Shown: positions 60,101 through 64,000 of the stretch, one piece after another
Numbering within the stretch: position 1 is the stretch's first letter
Layout: every line of letters starts with the position of its first letter
Assembly: GCA_036571765.1 (NCBI GenBank)
Contig: BROE01000012.1
Location: 13,234,758 to 13,298,757 of the forward strand
Length of the DNA: 64,000 nucleotides
Reading direction: 5' to 3'
Source: Plecoglossus altivelis
Lineage: Eukaryota > Chordata > Actinopteri > Osmeriformes > Plecoglossidae
Notes under the pieces: model-generated
Seen by the model: only the letters and a program-made list of their open reading frames with translations
Databases searched by the model: none
What the model was told of the DNA's origin: nothing
Program-made: the position numbers and the translations under genes

Positions 60101-62320
60101 TAGAGAGATTGTGTGACATCTAAGTGTGTGTTTCTAGGTAGAGATTGTGTGACATCAAAGTGTGTGTTTGTAGGTAGAGAGACTGTGTGACATCAAAGTG
60201 TGTGTTTGTAGGTAGAGAGACTGTGTGACATCAAAGTGTGTGTTTGTAGGTAGAGACTGTGTGACATCAAAGTGTGTGTTTGTAGGTAGAGACTGTGTGA
60301 CATCAAAGTGTGTGTTTGTAGGTAGGGACTGTGTGACATCAAAGTGTGTGTTTGTAGGTAGAGATTGTGTGATATCAAAGTGTGTGTTTGTAGGTAGAGA
60401 CTGTGTGACATCAAAGTGTGTGTTTGTAGGTAGAGATTGTGTGACATCAAAGTGTGTGTTTGTAGGTAGAGAGACTGTGTGACATCTAAGTGTGTGTTTG
60501 TAGGTAGAGAGATTGTGTGACATCAAAGTGTCTGTTTGTAGGCAAAGAAACAGTTACTGTGCTTCCGGGTGCATCCTTCTTCTCCAGTGAGGAGTCCTTT
60601 GCTATGATCAGAGGGTGAGTGCCCAAACACCATCCTCTCTCTCTGTCTCCTTCTCTCCTTTGCTGCATCCTCTCCTTCTCTCCTTTACTGTCTCCTCTCC
60701 TTCTCTCCTTTACTGCCTCCTCTAATTCTCTCTCACTGTCTCCTCTCCTTCTCTCCTTTGCTGCCTCCTCTCCTTCTCTCCTTTACTGTCTCCTCTCCTT
60801 GTCTCTCACTGCCTCCTCTCCTTCTCTCTCACTGTCTCCTCTCCTTCTCTCTCACTGCCTCTTCTCCTTCTCTCTCAATGTCTCCTCTCCTTCTCCCAGT
60901 TTAACCTAAGCGTTCTCCCAGTTTAACCTAAGCGTTCTCCCAGTTTAACCTAAGCGTTCTCCCAGTTTAACCCAGCTGTTCTCCCAGTTTAACCCAGCTG
61001 TTCTCCCAGTTTAACCCAGCTGTTCTCCCAGTTTAACCTAAGCGTTCTCCCAGTTTAATCTAAGTGTTCTCCCTTTGTGTTCCCAGCGGTCATGTTGACC
61101 TGACCATGCTAGGAGCCATGCAGGTGTCCCAACATGGAGACCTGGCCAACTGGATGATTCCGGTGAGCTCAACAGGCAGATGCGTGTTCAATAACTCACC
61201 AACGTCAACACACACGTTTGACCAGTTGCCTTTGCGTAGGGGAAGATGGTGAAGGGGATGGGAGGAGCTATGGACCTGGTGGCCTGCCCAGGAACAAGAG
61301 TCGTTGTGACGATGGAGCACTCTGCCAAGGTAGAGTACACTGTGACAAGGTATAGTACACTCTGCCAAGGTAGAGTACACTGTGACAAGGTATAGTACAC
61401 TCTAACAAGATACTGCACACTCTAACAAGGCAGTATACACTATAACAAGATACTGTACACTCTAACAAGGTAGTGTACACTCTAACAAGATACTGTACAC
61501 TCTAACAAGGTAGTGTATACTCTAACAAGGTAGAGTACACTAAAACAAGGTAGTGTACACAATAACAAGGTAGTGTTTACTAAAACAAGGTAGTGTACAC
61601 TATAACAAGGTAGTGCATACTCTAACAAGGTAGTGTACACTAATACAAGGTAGTATACACTAAAACAAGGTAGTGTACACTAATACAAGGTAGTATACAC
61701 TAAAACAAGGTAGTGTACACTCTGCCATGTGTGTGGCATAGATGACCTCATCTCACCTCTGTTCTAGGGAGGCAAACACAAAATCCTGGAGAACTGCTCT
61801 CTCCCACTGACTGGAAAACAGTGTGTGGATCGGATCATTACAGAGAAGGTGAGGAAAACTGTACAAAGGAAATAAGTCAAAGTCACTCTTTAAATATACG
61901 AAGCAATACACAACAGCAGTTACACATATTATAACTGCTATTGTATTTGTAATACATAATAACCTTTAAAACACGCATAACGAGAAAATATTGTTCCACT
62001 ATTTGTTTTAGGCTGTCTTTGATGTTGACAGGACCAGTGGCCTCATGCTGGTGGAGTTGTGGGAGGGGCTTAGCTTGGAGCAAATCAGGAGATGCACAGG
62101 ATCAGACTTTGCTGTGAGTTTGAATTCATTACTTATCGCCCTTTCGCTGGCAGCACCCACTGCCCTATTCCATAATTCAGTGAATGTCAAGATGGGACGT
62201 GATATAAGCAGAAAATGTTCTGTGCTGACCTGACGGTGCATGACTCACTTCATTTTGGTTTCTGTGTTTATGACTCATCGTCAGGTGTCCCCAAGCTTGA
62301 AACCAATGCCACAAATATGA
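55946..62320 (+). CDS. oxct1: Succinyl-CoA:3-ketoacid CoA transferase (SCOT), first exon missing
   Basis: Mitochondrial matrix enzyme that moves CoA from succinyl-CoA to acetoacetate, the key step of ketone-body use. Sixteen exons: 55,946-56,054, 56,138-56,228, 56,766-56,901, 57,688-57,837, 58,087-58,193, 58,382-58,442, 58,553-58,660, 59,070-59,184, 59,475-59,569, 59,712-59,760, 60,542-60,614, 61,087-61,162, 61,240-61,329, 61,768-61,848, 62,012-62,113 and 62,285-62,320. All are GT-AG and phases fit, giving 492 residues (human precursor about 520, 17 exons). DGSTLLVGGFGLCGIP spans the first two exons and fits CoA-transferase signature 1. LQSENGLLG fits signature 2, whose Glu is catalytic. The coenzyme A-binding region GGAGVPAFFTPTGYGT is intact. 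The N-terminal targeting exon was not found. Several introns carry repeats seeded from splice boundaries. Confidence 0.97.
56258..56572. repeat. (TG)n, AAGTGAGAAAACGTGTGTG and (GA)n array
   Basis: TG run at 56,259-56,298, then about six copies of a GTGAGAAAACGTGTGTG-type unit, then TG and GA runs to 56,566. Lies in oxct1 intron. Confidence 0.93.
56958..57150. repeat. (TG)n and (GA)n microsatellites
   Basis: TGTGTG runs with GAGAGAG clusters, longest at about 57,076-57,121, in oxct1 intron. Confidence 0.93.
58299..58312 (+). promoter_or_regulatory. CTCF-like motif, plus orientation
   Basis: CCACTAGAGGCCGG fits most of the CTCF core. In oxct1 intron. Motif match only. Confidence 0.3.
58705..58890. 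repeat. Degenerate GACTCACTGGCT-type repeat
   Basis: Irregular repetition of TGACTGA, CTCACTGGCT and GATTCACTG words in oxct1 intron. Confidence 0.75.
59945..60541. repeat. 36-40 bp minisatellite ending at an oxct1 splice acceptor
   Basis: About 15 copies of a 36- or 40-bp unit containing GTGTTTGTAGGTAGAGA and TGTGTGACATCAAAG. The last copy ends in TCTGTTTGTAG, which is the acceptor of the exon at 60,542. Every unit therefore carries a TGTTTGTAG| acceptor-like site. Because the unit is 36 bp and stop-free, long open frames run on both strands; they are not genes. Confidence 0.96.
60625..60896. repeat. CTCCTCTCCTTCTCTC polypyrimidine minisatellite
   Basis: Imperfect 20-35 bp units CTCCTCTCCTTCTCTC(CTTTA)CTG, starting about 10 bp after the donor of the exon 60,542-60,614. 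Confidence 0.92.
60895..61076. repeat. 22-bp minisatellite with acceptor-like units
   Basis: Eight copies of a 22-bp unit, GTTCTCCCAG followed by TTTAACCTAAGC or a variant. The field ends in GTTCTCCCTTTGTGTTCCCAG, the true acceptor of the exon at 61,087. Each unit carries a TTCTCCCAG acceptor-like word. Confidence 0.96.
61316..61722. repeat. 20-bp minisatellite seeded by an oxct1 splice donor
   Basis: About 20 copies of a 20-bp unit, first copy TCTGCCAAGGTAGAGTACAC. Its first nine bases are the last coding bases of the exon ending at 61,329 and the rest is the donor GTAGAG and intron start. Later copies drift to TCTAACAAGGTAGTGTACAC but usually keep AAGGTA, so the array is a series of decoy donors. 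Confidence 0.97.
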
Positions 62321-63140
62321 AGCAAAGTCCAGGAACAGAATGTCATCAAAACCAGTCAAAGTAAAACAGGAAGATATTCTACAGTACAACTGAACTCATC
62401 TTATACATTCCTGGCATGAACCTAGAATTAACTCTGGATTAATCTCGCGACATGGAAAGGCTTTTTACAGAATTTACAGTTGATTTTCGACTTTCTACAC
62501 TACAATAGTAATGTGTACGAAAAAGGGTTTAGTTACATGTCAAATGTGGTGGTAAATGTGTTTATTAAATAATGAAACGTTTTCCGTTTTGATGATAAAA
62601 GCCTGCTACTTGTTGTTGACTTATCTCGTGTCTCATAAAAAATCATGCTTGCAAACAGGGGTCATTCACACCGTTCCAAATTACACATCAAGAGGAAAAA
62701 CTCAAATTGCACAACTCTGAAAGCACAAACATGAGCCAACTGCAAAAAGAACCGACATCATTTAGGATTTACCCAGACGATCTTCAACCTGTCAACCCCA
62801 AAACACAACACTGACTTTCAGACACGCCTATTTGACTGGAAATTAACAGATACACCAGTAGCTGAAAGCGTGAAGCATAGATAATGAGTGGCCTTGGTGC
62901 TGGAACTGTGACACAAGGGTCCCATTCATGGTGAGACAAAAGAGGGGCAGGCTGGGAAGAGAGAGTGGGGGAGGTTTGGACATGAGTGGAGGGAACAATA
63001 TGTTTCTAATGGGATGCCAGAACTCTGGGTCAGGGTGTTGTGCAAGCTGTGGGTGGTATATGAACTGGGTCTCTCTGAGAGTGGACAACGCACCAGAACC
63101 GTCTCAGTCTCTCTGACAGAGAACTGTCTCTGCCATCATC
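62321..63140. other. Sequence between oxct1 and c7
   Basis: oxct1 3'UTR followed by the c7 upstream region. No further gene recognised. Confidence 0.5.
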
Positions 63141-63711
63141 ATGAAGGTAAGGCTAAACCTCATCAACAAGAGTTTTGTAAGACTGCAAGGCCAGATAGGG
63201 AGCACAAGGTAAAGCATACCATCAACAGAAAAATACTGTCGTATTTTAGAATGTTGCGTTTAGACTATATTTTTGGGTTTTGACTGTTGAATGATCAAAC
63301 TATGTCTCGTTGTAACTTGGTGGAACTTGCAAACATGGTGGATGTTGACGATCACATTTGTTCCTCACACTCTCCCATAGTGGCAAGTTAAGGTGGCTCT
63401 ACCCTGGCTACTGCTGGTGTCCTCCGTCTTACACATTCGGTACGACTGGATGTCATTCCTGGTTCCTTGGTTTTGCATCGAACCATGGCATACTGTGGCT
63501 AACAGCTATCGTACTGTTGCTACTGTATTACCTGCTACTTTAAACTGACTTTAGCAACATTAGCAACAGCAAGCTAGGTGGATGGGAATGGAGCAGAGTG
63601 TCAACTGTGTTGGTCTGTCTTCCTTCCTTCTCCAGCTGTCAGCAGCTTGTTAACTGCCGATGGGGTCCTTATGGAGAATGGTCAGAATGCGATGGTTGCT
63701 TCAGCACACAG
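63141..63711 (+). CDS. c7: Complement component C7, first three exons (partial)
   Basis: C7 is a secreted plasma protein that joins C5b-6 and starts membrane insertion of the membrane attack complex. Seen here: exon 1, 63,141-63,146 (Met-Lys, donor GTAAGG); exon 2, 63,381-63,439, a hydrophobic signal segment WQVKVALPWLLLVSSVLHI; exon 3, 63,636-63,711, CQQLVNCRWGPYGEWSECDG then CFSTQ, the start of the first thrombospondin type 1 repeat. This parallels human C7 ([20 protein letters not shown]), including the WxxW-type C-mannosylation context. Phases fit. The MACPF domain and the rest lie beyond the right edge. C7 near OXCT1 agrees with human 5p13. C6 or C8 are less likely because of the SECDGC context. 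Confidence 0.87.
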
Positions 63712-63717
63712 GTACTA

Positions 63718-63750
63718 CCCCCCCCCCCCCCCACACAGACACACACACAA

Positions 63751-63782
<32 letters not shown>
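63718..63782. repeat. Poly-C and (CA)n tract after a c7 donor
   Basis: A C run (63,718-63,732) and CA repeats begin about 6 bp after the donor of c7 exon 3. Confidence 0.93.
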
Positions 63783-63783
<1 letters not shown>

Positions 63784-63885
63784 TGCTCTTTTCATATCCC
63801 TCCCTCACTCGCTCACTCTGCTGCTCTCCTTGTCTCTTCCCTCCCTTTGTTACATGCCCTTCTCCTCGTTATCTTTCTCCTTCTG

Positions 63886-64000
63886 GTGTACCTCTGTCTC
63901 CCTCTCTCTCTCTCCTTCTCGCTCTACCTTCCACACCCACACATAGACGTACCTCTGTCTCACTCTTTCTCTCCTTCTCGCTCTACCTTCCACACCCACA
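63886..64000. repeat. About 68-bp tandem duplication, CT-rich
   Basis: GTACCTCTGTCTC, then CT-rich sequence and CTCGCTCTACCTTCCACACC, occur twice (from about 63,888 and about 63,949). The second copy is cut by the window edge. Confidence 0.85.

Noticed and set aside
59945..60541. Regular direct repeats resembling a CRISPR-like array
   Set aside because: Units are contiguous with no unique spacers, inside a fish intron: a minisatellite.

Overview
This window is nuclear DNA of a teleost fish. The coding genes are split by small GT-AG introns. Their order (nim1k, ccdc152, ghr, oxct1, c7) matches a block I know from human chromosome 5p12-p13. The growth hormone receptor has the features of the fish-specific GHR2 (ghrb) form, and simple-sequence and minisatellite DNA is very abundant. 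I cannot name the species.

Layout. Positions 1-23,870 hold no gene I can support: unique non-coding DNA broken by CA/TG, CT/GA, ATC, CTGC and several 12-46 bp tandem arrays. From 23,880 to 30,150 lie two gadd45g-type stress genes head to head, one on each strand. From exon 2 through the 3'UTR they are almost identical, forming an inverted repeat with 0.9-1.25 kb arms and a 3.8 kb spacer. The right arm is interrupted by an assembly gap (59 N) and about 350 bases that look like a corrupted copy of the flank. NIM1K (31,571-33,459, minus) and CCDC152 (35,832-38,506, minus) are complete and intact. A hAT-like foldback element (39,000-39,921) and a frame-broken scavenger-receptor-like gene (40,381-41,801, plus) follow. 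ghrb (44,093-51,092, minus; 5' exon near 53.4 kb) is complete in eight coding exons. oxct1 (55,946-62,320, plus) is complete except for its first coding exon, which I could not find. The first three exons of complement C7 (63,141-63,711, plus) run off the right edge.

The genes are not one pathway: stress response and growth arrest (gadd45g), an AMPK-related kinase (NIM1), a coiled-coil protein (CCDC152), growth hormone signalling (ghrb), ketone-body use in mitochondria (oxct1) and the membrane attack complex (c7). What links them is ancestral vertebrate gene order.

The most unusual observations are: (1) the inverted gadd45g pair with a sharply bounded tract of near identity; (2) tandem 3'UTR hairpins whose stems show a compensatory base-pair change; (3) tandem repeats in nim1k and oxct1 whose units include copies of the adjoining exon-intron boundary, creating arrays of decoy splice sites; (4) the broken SRCR gene; and (5) an exact 486-bp-period duplication in the long ghrb intron.
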